Below are positions 13,465-24,504 of a stretch of DNA of 64,000 nt, piece after piece. The DNA is from Membranipora membranacea (lineage: Eukaryota; Bryozoa; Gymnolaemata; Cheilostomatida; Membraniporidae), in contig OU612067.1 in the NCBI GenBank assembly GCA_914767715.1, positions 22,914,162-22,978,161 of the forward strand, read 5' to 3'. Numbering within the stretch: position 1 is the first letter of the stretch; each line of letters starts with the position of its first letter. Position numbers and translations under genes: made by a program. Below the pieces are notes generated by a model. It saw nothing but the letters and a program-made list of their open reading frames with translations. It was not told the DNA's origin and ran no database searches.

Positions 13465-14235
13465 TTTGCGGTGGTGATATTTGAGATGAGACCAGTTGTT
13501 CTATCTCGAGTCCAGGATATCCTGGTAACTACCCAATCAACAGAACATGTGTGTGGACTATACGCGTACCTGCTGGTAATAACATACATGAACACTTTGT
13601 TGGTGTGAATTTAGAAGCTCATTCTAACTGCAGCTATGACTATATTGAGGTAATGAAGTTTTCCACAGCTATTTATGAGGTTTCCCATAGTCATTTATGA
13701 AGTTTTCCACAGTCATTCATGAGGTTTTCCACAGCCATTCATGAGGTTTTTCTGACCCAATTTATGGGGGGAGGGGTTTTTTTGCAAGGATTGAAGTTTC
13801 ACTTTGTATTCACAGATCCAGTTAGGTTAGCCCATATTTGTACTCTGCATTGGATACACTGATTCATTTTGATTAATAAGTTACAGCACAGATAATTTAC
13901 AGAATTTCTCACTGCCAAAGAAACTATGATCCTCAAATGTTTCTACCAAGCCACAGCACCAATGTTCAGTGCTAAAGAATGATCCTAAAATATTATTTAC
14001 TGTAAGTGAATTATGGCTGCATTGCTAATATAATCTTATTAATTTTATTGTTGTCTCCCCTGTTGATAGTTCAGGACGGGTTTGAGAGAGACAGACTCGC
14101 TTATCCAGAGATACTGTAACAATACCCCACCAGATAACATCGTAGTCGAAGGAGATGAGCTCTACATCAAATTCAGCTCAGATATCAGCCTCCAATATAA
14201 CGGGTTCATGGTCACCTGGAATGCTGTCCCATCTG
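13465..14235 (+). pseudogene. CUB piece 2, copy 1 (nonsense)
   Basis: Exons 13465-13649 and 14070-14235. The CGGDI start is followed by TGA at 13482-13484 where copy 2 has CGA (Arg). The rest remains open, with [23 protein letters not shown] and a normal second half that keeps the conserved Gly before FMVTW. Confidence 0.85.
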
Positions 14236-14435
14236 GTAAGAAGCTAAGTTTTGCATGTTATAGACTGGTCATACTTCACAGGATGGCATTTATCCAACTG
14301 TTTGGTTGCAAGTGTCTTTAACAAAGAGCAGTAGCAGTATGATTTGGTGATTACATATATGCGGTATGGAACTCTATCAAGTTGAAGGATATATTTGTTG
14401 AAATTTGCCTGCAATTTTAGAAGCTAAGTTTTACA

Positions 14436-16351
14436 ACTAGGTGGATCAATTTTATTCATGCATCAAATTATTCTCTGATTCTTCAGCTCCGTAATGATGT
14501 GCTTCTTTAGAAAATTGGTCCACTCTTAGTGCATTTTATATCTATCGCAGTAGAGGCCTTCCCGAAAACGCTCACATCAAGCCAGGCTAACGTTTCGTGA
14601 GGTCAGAGAGCTGTTTGAGTGATCAGCCTATTGTAAAATCAAAACAAACAGAGCTATCTTGTATTCAATACAGCAGAAAATCCATGGTGCTGATTTTCAT
14701 TTTCCACTATGAGCCTATGCACCCACATCTCAATTGCAACCTCATGGAAGGGCACTGGCATCCCCATCCCCAAATTTGAGATATGATGGTCTAAAAAGTC
14801 AGCTTATTTGTGTGATTTCTGCAAATGTAGGTCAACACAGAGCACCAAACTAAGGCTATATTGTGTAGTAAGGTATTCCATGAATGGCCCCCATTGAATA
14901 CAATACTCCACTGAGATCCACTGGCTAAGTAAACAAACTTGGAATTTTATATTACAACAAGCACAGCGGTGTGTGTGTGTGTTCGATTGAGAATAAATGA
15001 CACATACTATAAAATGAGGTAAGATGCAGGTCAGATAATAAAATAATCCAGCGATAGCTGAGTCATCGGCTGCACAAAGTTAGTGAAAATAAGGCGAAGG
15101 GAAAGGAGATCAAGAATTTTTAGACTTTAGCATTCCAATATGTTATAGCTTTAGACTTTAGATAAAGCTTTAGACATTAACTGTGTTACTGTTCTCATAT
15201 TCTTGAAACTGACCAGCTTATAGTATGCCTTATGTATAATTATTTGAACTTGACTAAAAACTTTCGGTGAGGACCTGCTGTTTGCCATCCATTGTATATT
15301 TATAATTGGAGATTTTTAATTGATAAAACTTTATCAGCAGACAAACATTCTAGATGTGATGATAAAATTCTAAATAATGTGCTGGGTAGATGGCGAGCCG
15401 AGGTAAATCCTAAAAATACTGTGCTGCGGCTAACTGTGACAAAGATTTTTGATTTTTTGTAAAAAATGGCAAGAACACAAAACATCAACCAAGACACAAA
15501 TTTTTGCTGGTTATGTAAGTCAAAATCTATTTGTCATCAATTATTGTAATGCCCATTGAAATATTATTGTCATTCCGCTTGAGAAACAAGCCTACCTCTG
15601 CATGCATATCCTCCACGGTCAGTTCTTGTGAAGAAACATATTCCTTCACCATCAGTTGCTTGCCCTATTCCCCTAGAATGGCCCCAGAAGCTTCATTTTC
15701 TGAATCAACAGAACTTAGATAACATCAGTTATCTGACGACATTATTGCCATCGAAATATTTTGCCCAAAACTAAGGATCGTAAATTTAAGAGCGTGTGTT
15801 GAATAATGTTAGACAAATTGATCGTGGCTAATAAACTAACTCTGGCTATGTGAATTGGGGCCTGTATCATTCTATGGTCATGGATGTTTATACGATGAGC
15901 ATATCACAGAGTAAGGATATATCCTTACTCTGTGAGCATATTTTGCAGTCATCGATGAGGTAGTTTATTATGAGCCCGCAATAATGTTTGTTTTGACAGC
16001 AATGTGATATTTTATGTGGGGAGAGCCTTGTCAAAGATTATAAAACATTGGCCATGTAGACATAACCACATCCACTAGGATACTGTGTGTAGTCAACAAA
16101 GATGTTGATGCGTGACCTATTTAGCTAAAGTTGTTGAGGAATTTCTATCAACACAGCGCACTAACAGCTCTGTGACGTCAAATATCACACCCTTTTCAGG
16201 GTTAATTTTATGCGAGTGTTTTTAGGAAGGCCTCTACTGCGATAGATATATAATGCACTTAGAGTGGACCAATTTTTTAAAGAAGCATATCATTACGGAG
16301 CTGAAGAATCAGAGAATAATGTGATGCATAAGTAATATTGAGCCACCTAGT
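14436..16351. mobile_element. 1.9-kb non-autonomous TIR element
   Basis: Present in this intron of copy 1 and absent at the matching place in copy 2 (about 42640-42650), so it is a real insertion. The terminal inverted repeats are about 140 bp (14436-14575 and 16211-16351), start ACTAGGTGG and match imperfectly. The inside has no recognisable coding region. It contains a short palindrome near 15905-15940 (CAGAGTAAGGATATATCC and its complement). No clear target duplication was found, so the superfamily is undecided. Confidence 0.8.
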
Positions 16352-16388
16352 GGTTTAACCCTTTATTATCATCCTGTTTACATTACAG

Positions 16389-17129
16389 CACCCAATTGTG
16401 GAGGAAACCTCAATTTGACGGATGGAATTCTCATCTCTCCAAACTATCCTAATCACTACAATCACAACGGTGACTGCGTGTGGGTTATCTCGATCCCTGT
16501 CAATGAGAGAATTGCTCTTAACTTCACTGACTTTGCTATGGAATCGTCCGCTACTCGTGCTTTTGATTATATTGAGGTAAAAACACTGTCTATCCCACAT
16601 TCATTCACCAAATTTAGTTTTAGGATATTTTGAGAGATTGACCAGTGTCGTGCGATGTTTACTAGTGTTCATTAAAGAGAAAGTTTTCGATAGGATAAGC
16701 AAATATTTAGGTCCTCCCAAAACTAAACTGCCATGATTTGTGATGAGCATTGAGTTTTCTAATCAGAGAAATAATTTATTATGATCCAATGTATCTGTCA
16801 AAATAAATAGCTCTGTTAAAAAGTCTTGATCGATATGGCCTTTCTTTTCTTAGTCTTAATTTGCCAAATTGTCTGCTAGTTTGCAAAGCTCTGTTCCTTC
16901 TCTGAGCCCCAAACCTAGACCAAAGCCAAGATCAAGTAAGGCATGGTTCATAGTGCTATGTTTGTTTTCTAGGTACATGATGGTACTGATGATACATCGC
17001 CACAATTTGGTAAGTTCTGTGGAACCTCCTTCCCTGCAATGATCACCAGCACTGTACCAAACTTGTATGTCAGATTCCATTCAGACTCCAGTGTGAACAA
17101 CCGAGGGTTTAGAGCTACCTGGACTGTTG
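16389..17129 (+). pseudogene. CUB piece 3, copy 1
   Basis: Exons 16389-16576 and 16973-17129, open in frame. Begins NCGGNL with [14 protein letters not shown]. The third structural Cys is replaced by Arg (CGT at 16556-16558, before AFDYIE). The second half has GKFCGTSFP and RGFRATW. Confidence 0.8.
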
Positions 17130-18021
17130 GTGAGTAATTTCATTCAATAAACCGGCAAGGGAGAACTTCCCACATAAAAACTCACCGCTGTTTTTTTTTT
17201 GGGCTTATTCATATAAAACTTAGCTGCAAGTGTTACAATTCTTCATGAATGTACAATCAGACAACGATGTACTGTGAATTCAAGTTGGTGGATTTTGTTC
17301 CATCTTTTTTGTACAACTCAGTTCCTAAATATGTTTCCTGTTCTATGGATTTCTACGAATCTATATGATCTATATGATTAAATCTTTGAATTCATGTTTG
17401 TCATACATTGCTTGGCCATTCACCCCAGAACTTAAAAGTGAATGGCAGTTTTTGTGTATATTCTTATGATGTTAGATGGTACATTTGAAATACCGACAAC
17501 AGTCATAAACAATCGCCACATCTGACTGACTTTTCTGAGAATCAACAACAATATAATAACTCAAAGGCCTTATAGTTCCTGGATTTGTGGTTGGTTGTCA
17601 GGTCAGGAAGCTCTTTGGTTTGACTTGACATAATCTTAATCCACTACTAAATACCACAAGCTGAATTAAAATAATTTGTAAATAGAATATCCAAAGAATA
17701 GAAAACAAAATTTATACTTCTAGCCTGATTGGCACTTCCATAACAACAACAGATATCTTGAGCTCATCACTAATTTTTTGATTTTTTTCATTGTGCGGTG
17801 ACGATGATGGATGAGATATGCAGTATTTTTCAGATGAATATGTGACTTGGTCCAGAACCAACTAGTTTTTGAATCTCCAACAGTCAACCAAAATTATTGA
17901 ATAAAGGGATATTTTTTATCATGGTTGATAACGTTTCTTGAATCATGGCTCACCAGTGTTTAATCATAATCTTTATCCTCCTTTATTTATGTCACTATTA
18001 AGATATTTTCTCTGTTGTCAG

Positions 18022-18991
18022 CATGCGGAGGAATATTTACAGATCCCACAGGGGTGATAACTTCTCCCTACTGGCCTAGTCAGTATCCTCATTCTAAGAC
18101 ATGTAACTACCTGCTGACCGCTGCCGAGTATCAGAATATACAAATGACCTTCACACAGTTAAGTATTGAGAGCCACACCTCCTGCATATTTGATGGATTG
18201 TCGGTAAGTTAACGTTGCCTACTGTTTGTCAATTTCTTTACAATCCTTTGCAAAACGTACATGGCTTGTCTTATGTAGCCAATGTGTTGGCGGCTCTGAT
18301 TTGCTTTATCCCACCCCACAGCTAATCATCTCAGAGCATAGAAATAGAGCCAATAGAAACCTAGACCGCTCTTGGGAGTCCTCCCACTTTTCGCCAATCG
18401 CCTGTATATAAGAAATCAGTGGTAGGTTTTCTTTCGAGAATGAAATTAATGGACTAGCTGAAAAACTAACCCGCTATCCTTACTACTATCTGGGTGTAGC
18501 AGGAATTTTTTCTGGACATTGAAATTCATCAAGATAACAGGCTATCCCTACCACTGATTGTGTTTAACCAGTAATATTGAAAAACTACAAATACTGGTTA
18601 GGCATCTATGTATCGATGTCTATCTCTCAGAGCCAACCAATTGGCTAGTCTTATGCCGCATATACTTTTTGCACCCGCAAAATTCTGAAATAATCTAAGA
18701 AACTATGTTCGTACCAAAAACATATCAAAGCTTTCTGGTGCTGCCTGTTACAATAGCCTGAGAGAACTTCCCAACAAACACTTTTTTTGTGAATTTTGTA
18801 GGCATACAATGGTTCCAACTCAGAGGCACCGCTGATGAGACCCAAGATGTGTAATGATCAGATCCCACCTCCATTGATCTCCACAACAAACAGCATGTTC
18901 CTGGTATTCGCTACAGACAGCTCAGTGAGTGATTTGGGATTTCGAGCTACTTATGAGTTCTAGAATAGGACAACTCCTGAGGAACCATCAG
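18022..18991 (+). pseudogene. CUB piece 4, copy 1 (late stop)
   Basis: Exons 18022-18203 and 18802-18991. Starts [16 protein letters not shown] and ends with GFRATYEF followed by TAG at 18961-18963, where copy 2 has TGG. The Cys in MRPKMCND is kept. Confidence 0.82.
18276..18647. mobile_element. MITE with TAGCC ends and 8-bp direct repeats, copy 1
   Basis: Inverted ends TAGCCAATGTGTTGG and CCAACCAATTGGCTA, flanked on both sides by GTCTTATG, an 8-bp target duplication. Same family as the MITE at 10147. The length of the duplication suggests hAT-type mobilisation. It lies in a CUB intron and is shared by both copies. Confidence 0.7.
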
Positions 18992-20169
18992 GTAAAGCTG
19001 TGAAATAGTAAATTATCCCACAATGCATTTACATGAAATTTCCTGTAAAATCGAGTAGATGTGAGCATTAATGAGTTTGACTTCAATTGACTGATAACTG
19101 ATGGTTTCAGTTAGGGTGAAATGATTTCGGGTTTTCATTTACCTGGCAGAGTGTATTTTCTTCCCAATAAACTTCCAGGACCACAATACCACTGACATAA
19201 TCTTTCTTTTAAAGATTCTCAATCACCAGAGTGAGGGATCGTGTTATTTCTCAATCAGTCCAGTCTTGTAAATAAATTGTGTGATCATTTTGCTTATTGT
19301 CATATCCCTTGAAACCTTAAAACCCTTGTAACTGCCACTAAAATGAATCATTTAAAGTCATAAAACATTGATTACATTACATTAATTTACCCTAACAGTA
19401 TGTGGTGGTATCCTGACTAACAGTACTGGTACAGTCAGAAGTCCAGGCTACCCGAGCTTCTATCCTCATGGTGTAGACTGTCTATGGGAGATCAGAGTAC
19501 CAGCAGGCCTTCAGATTCGTCTCTCCTTTGACACGTTCAGTATAGAGCAGACAGAGGGCTGTAACTGGGATTATGTACAGGTCGCTGAGAACAGAACCAG
19601 TCTCAACAACACCAGGTAAGAATATCCCAATATACTATTGTCATTTAGTTTAACGTGTTAAGTAAACTGAGCTTACAAGAAGAATGGGAATCTAGTTTTC
19701 TGTTTATTAATTGTTAAATTTATAAAAGGGTTTTAAAAGTGGGGGGGGTGCTATTTGTCGAATTTTTGCTTCAAAACTCATCTGCAGAGAGTCACTTGAT
19801 GGGTTGTTCCTGCCCAGACACAGAAAAATCAATTCTTTATCAGTGTGTAGGGTGTAGGATATCGCTATCGAAGCCTCTTCTTCTTTTTACATCCATACTT
19901 AAGTAGTATGGGAAGAGTTCTTCATGTATGGTTCGTTGGATTTGCTTGTGTTTCCTGTAAATATAATTGAGGCTATACATCTATTTTATAGCATTCAGAT
20001 TAATTATGCTGTGTTTTATATTGTACTTTAAACCCAAATTTTAATGCGCCACACAATAGAAATATAAATCAATATAATGTGGTAGCAGTTGCAGAAACAC
20101 CATGCTCTTTTGGCATATCTACCTGTTAGGGGAAGGAGATATCTCACCCTCCTTGTTGCCAGCAATTGC

Positions 20170-20173
20170 TTAA
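20170..20173. repeat. TTAA target-site duplication, left
   Basis: TTAA directly precedes the left terminal repeat. The same TTAA follows the right end (31335-31338), and a single TTAA is at the empty site 46212-46215. Confidence 0.93.
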
Positions 20174-20558
20174 AGGAACAATACACTTCTGATCTCTGTT
20201 TGACAGCCAACGCAGCTCTGAAAAATGTATGCAGGTACTAAAACTCTGGTAATATAGTGTAAAAACCCCTGTTCTGCTCAAATATGCATTCTAAATTGAA
20301 GTTGTGCATCCCCAACATGAAATAAGACAACTAATAGAATGAAGTTTTTAGCTGAAATAGTCTGCTTTTCTCAATAGGTTGTCTGCCCCTACCTGATGAA
20401 TTGATACAAATGTATCATAATGCGCATATGCATGATGTAATATTTTCTAGCCACCCAAACATTTTGCTTTTAAGCCACATCCGGGAGGTTTTTCAACAGA
20501 AATGACTTGCAGCAATCAGAGGATTTTCTGAGTTTATCAAACATTCACTGTTGAAACT
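20174..20558 (+). repeat. Kolobok left terminal inverted repeat
   Basis: Starts AGGAACAATACACTTCTG. It pairs with 30950-31334, with only a couple of mismatches in the outer 325 bp, then more divergence inward. The plus-strand gene begins just inside it, so this repeat may supply the promoter. Confidence 0.92.
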
Positions 20559-20563
20559 AAAAG

Positions 20564-21636
20564 ATGAGTTCTAAACCAACGCCGTATGCTTTTGCTCCAA
20601 CCAAGAATGGCCAGAAGCTTCCTTGGGAATTGGGGATACCTGAAGATGGGAGAGTTCTGCCTCCTGTCCCAACTGGACACAGAAATACTAGTCTAGTGGG
20701 AGTACAAGTACAGGATCATCATCATCTGCCACTGGGAGTGCTGACCCCTCACCTTACCGACCAGGAAGGATGTGGGAGGCCTTTAGAGAGGAACAGCATG
20801 AGCAACAACATGTTGATCAGGTAATGTTTTGTAAAATTGCTTCAAGCTTTCATATATTTATATAACATTGATCGCATCTGCATCCGTATTCACACTTACA
20901 TTACATGGGTCAGATCCTATTAATCTAAAACAGCTAAGCGAATACAATCCTTATTCAGTAAGATCAAGACCACGATAGATTATGTTGCTAAATACCTATT
21001 TCAGAAGTGGTTAGAAGGGTTGCCTCAATTCTGGCAGCATGTGAAATGGTAGATACTTTTTTACTAGGGCATGATTCCAGGTTGGGGTAGTATATTGACT
21101 TCCCTTTGATTGTTATTTAGGTCGAACAAAGACCATCGCCTCCACCACCACAGGCAGATGCTGTAGTCAGGAGGAGAGATGTCTGTACCTGCCAGAGATG
21201 TCCAGCAGATATGCCAACTAGAGCTGAAAAGAAATGTTGTATGAAAGAGGACATAGTAAAGACATATTTTGAGGGGTATCAGGAAGGTGTCTGCCTATCT
21301 ACAGCTGCCGAGGTGCAACATCTACTTCATCCCATCTCTGTCAAGACCTCATGGCTAGCACAGCGTCAATACCTTGGATATCAGGGAGAGGACTTAAACT
21401 TTGAGCTGATGACGAACGAAAATTACAGATACCACGCCTATCGGAACTATACCAAGTATATTCACGGTATATTGGGGCAGTTCAGGAGAAAAGTTGTGCC
21501 AGCCTGCATAGTGACAGCTATTCGGAATACATGGCCCTCTGAAACTTACAGAGGATTCATTGATGTCAATGAGGACGGCCAGCCTTTACCACCTGATTAT
21601 GACGAATTAGAAGCTCTTGAAGGAGAACAAATCTAG
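20564..21636 (+). CDS. P2X7-receptor C-terminal (ballast) domain protein carried by the transposon
   Basis: The reading frame is exon 20770-20820 joined to 21121-21636 (GT at 20821, AG at 21119-21120), ending TAG 21634-21636, giving about 188 residues from ATG 20770. The second exon holds the zinc-binding P2RX7 C-terminal domain: CTCQRCPADMPTRAEKKCC, then GVCLST, then YRYHAYRNYTKYIHG, GQFRRKVVPACIV and IRNTWP. Family knowledge: this domain forms the cytoplasmic ballast of vertebrate P2X7 and also occurs as free-standing proteins in invertebrates. A longer frame opens at ATG 20564 (MSSKPTPYAFAPTKNG) but is out of phase with the downstream exon; a TAG at 20689-20691 blocks the correct frame upstream. 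This implies either a short start at 20770 or a frameshift. Its role in the element is unknown; accessory DNA- or protein-binding is only a guess. Confidence 0.85.
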
Positions 21637-21825
21637 ACTCCACCACCAACCCAACGGCCCTTTTCAGGGCCACCATCTCTTACCAAAGAGTTGTTCCAAC
21701 ATTTTTAATTGATAAAATGATCATACAGCAGCACTGTTGAAGTCATTCCATAAACAATGACATGCAATGCTAAGTATCAAATGCCCACATAGTAGGGATT
21801 TGATAACTTTCTGATTTTTATCTAG

Positions 21826-21930
21826 GTTGAACAAAGACTAGCACAACCTCCACAGGAAGATGTTGGATGATTTTACACGCTAGATGTGTCCTGTCATTAT
21901 GCTAATAAGAGCTGAACGTGGTTCAAGGTC
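21826..21930 (+). pseudogene. Degenerate second copy of the P2X7-domain exon start
   Basis: After TTTTATCTAG the sequence GTTGAACAAAGAC resembles the start of the exon at 21121, followed by ACCTCCACAGGAAGATG and a ruined CxC region with stops (TGA at about 21866). It looks like an internal tandem duplication of the passenger exon that has decayed. Confidence 0.55.
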
Positions 21931-22656
21931 AACAGCTGATACCAAACTGTGAAACATTTGAAGTACTTGATGCTGAGGTTAGTCAGAGTAAGTATAGTCA
22001 GCATCAAAAGACAATTTCAACAAATTCTTGCAATGGTGTACAGAATGTTGCCACTGATCATAAACTTTTACTGGCCACTGCAATATGAATGGACCATTGA
22101 CTCTAGAACCAAGTTTAATGATAGAGACCCTCTGAGCGGCCATGTGCAAGTGGGTCAGTGCTGATTTAGAACTAAAATTATCTGGTGCTTCACAACAGAC
22201 AACTATTGAAGCCAATAATGTGATGAACTTTTTTTTATTATCCTGAATAATCTTTTTTTTTTCAGGAAATACAGGATTCAGCGGACATACAAGACAACGA
22301 ATAACACACTATACATAAAGAGACACCGCTGAAAAATATGAACCCGAAATACAGCTCAACTCTTACAAAAAGTTAAAATACTATTCTGTAAAAAATGCTT
22401 ATAAATGTACACATAAAATTAGCTGCACATAATATTATCTTGATTTTTCCTGAGTTGCATGCAAAGTATCAAGTCAAAGAGTTATGTTTTTTACAACCAT
22501 GAGAGCAAGAATTCTGAATAAAGTTACACATATGTACAAGGTTTCCATGTTCACCACTAACACACTACAGTGAGACACGGTCGACTTATGAACACGACTT
22601 ATGATTAAAACGTTATTCTGTAAAAATTATGAGTTGCTAGCGGAGAACCAAAGGCA

Positions 22657-24199
22657 CAATCTATGTTTTCTATAAACATAAGAGCAATAATGCTGAAATA
22701 ATATTGCTCATAAACTACTTATTTTGCACGTAACAAGCACGGAGTCAAATGGAAGCTTCATCTTCACAAATTCTAAAGGAATTCTTCCCAATCAGGGTTA
22801 GGATATACAGGGCTGTAACAATTATTATAGATACGGTTCTAACTGCTAACAACGGACTTTCTCACTGTTAACAGCTGCCTCCGTACAATTATACCCCTTA
22901 CACCCAATATGACGAGGTATCTATGTATCCTCGATAGCCGGGATTTAGGGAAATTTATGTATAATAAAATTGTGATAGTTTTGTTTTGATGCTGTGCCAT
23001 GCATGTGGGTGTATGTTGTGATATAATATGGTTCAGGTTCTTACGTGTGTTAACTATCCTGTCATTCATGTACGCTATTAACTCCTTCATTTGATGACAA
23101 ATCACAAAACATCTGGAGAGAATCTATGATCAGTAAATTTGATGGCTCAACTAATTCCGTGTGAGACAACTGAACTACAGACGAAACCCCATCAAACCTC
23201 TCAAAGTTTAAGTGAATAGAATGAGTAGTCAGGTTTCCTAGTTTTCAGATCATATTTTTCCATCCAACTTTTTTGTGATTTGTCATCAAATATAGGAGAT
23301 AAAGAATGTGGGTGTATATCTATGAGTTTTTACATCTATAGGTCCAAGTTTCAAATTTCCATAATTGCGGAGCTTACGTTATTATAATTACTATGTAACC
23401 AGCTGCTTACTGTCATTGGTTTCTCCTCATGAAATACTTTGAGCGTCTTGTAGCTCTTCATTATCATCCACTATTAGATTTCCCCAATAAACAAGGACTG
23501 GAGTTGCAGTAAACTATATAAGTATTTCATGAGGAAATAACAACAACAGAAGACACTCAATTTCCAGCCTGTTAGTATAGTAATTTCAATATTGTAAGCT
23601 CTGGCGTTATGTCATCTTGAATGAGGGATTCCAAAACTAATTCTTCTAACTCATAAATTCGACACACTGTTTCAGTTAATTTGAAATTTGGACCCAAATA
23701 TGAAAAAATACATGGATAGTCCGAATAAGATAAACTCCCATAGTCAGGCCTCCCTCCCTCCCTCCCACATCCATAATTGAGTATATGAATGACATGATAA
23801 TTAGCACGTTAAACAACCAGAATAATATTGCATTACAACAATCACTTACAAACATGGCTAAGCATCAATGCAATAATATTACAATTTTATTTTACATGAA
23901 GTTTCCCTAAATCCCGGCTATCGAGGATACATAGATACCTCGTCATATTGGGTGTAAGGGGTATAATTGTACGGAGGCAGCTGTTAACAGTGAGAAAGTC
24001 CGTTGTTAGCAGTTAGAACCGTATCTATAATAATTGTTACAGCCCTGTATATCCTAACCCTGATTGGGACGAATTCCTTTAGAATTTGTGAAGATGAAGC
24101 TTCCATTTGACTCCGTGCTTGTTACGTGCAAAATAAGTAGTATATGAGCAATATTATTTCAGCATTATTGCTCTTATGTTTATAGAAAACATAGATTGA
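22657..24199. repeat. Nested inverted repeat inside the Kolobok element
   Basis: Two arms of about 315 bp (22657-22976 and 23881-24199) are near-perfect inverses, with ends CAATCTATG and CATAGATTG, around a non-coding centre of about 0.9 kb. A more diverged copy of the right arm follows at about 24220-24460, and a diverged relative precedes the left arm near 22490-22560. It may be a nested non-autonomous element or an internal fold-back. The centre also has a smaller inverted pair (CCTCATGAAATACTT near 23425 and AAGTATTTCATGAGG near 23521). Confidence 0.75.
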
Positions 24200-24504
24200 T
24201 AGATAGATTGACCATTGAGGCAGCATATAAACCTCGTCATATTTTGTGCAGGGTGTATAATAGTACAAAAGCAGCTTTTAGCAATGAGAAAGTATGTTGT
24301 TAGCAGTAAGAATTGTCATCTATAATTATTCTTAGAGCACTACAAATCATAGCACTGAATTGTAACGACTTCTTTTAGAATTTGTCATGATAAATCTAAC
24401 CTTCAATTCTATGTCCGTCATGGGCAAAACTTGTAGTGATATGTACAAGGTTGTCTACAGGTGAACATGTTACATGGTGAAATTGTGCTGACCAGATTAC
24501 TGCC

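Noticed and set aside
21949-22215. Short frames on both strands after the P2X7-domain gene
   Set aside because: No family resemblance, no splice context, inside non-coding transposon sequence.
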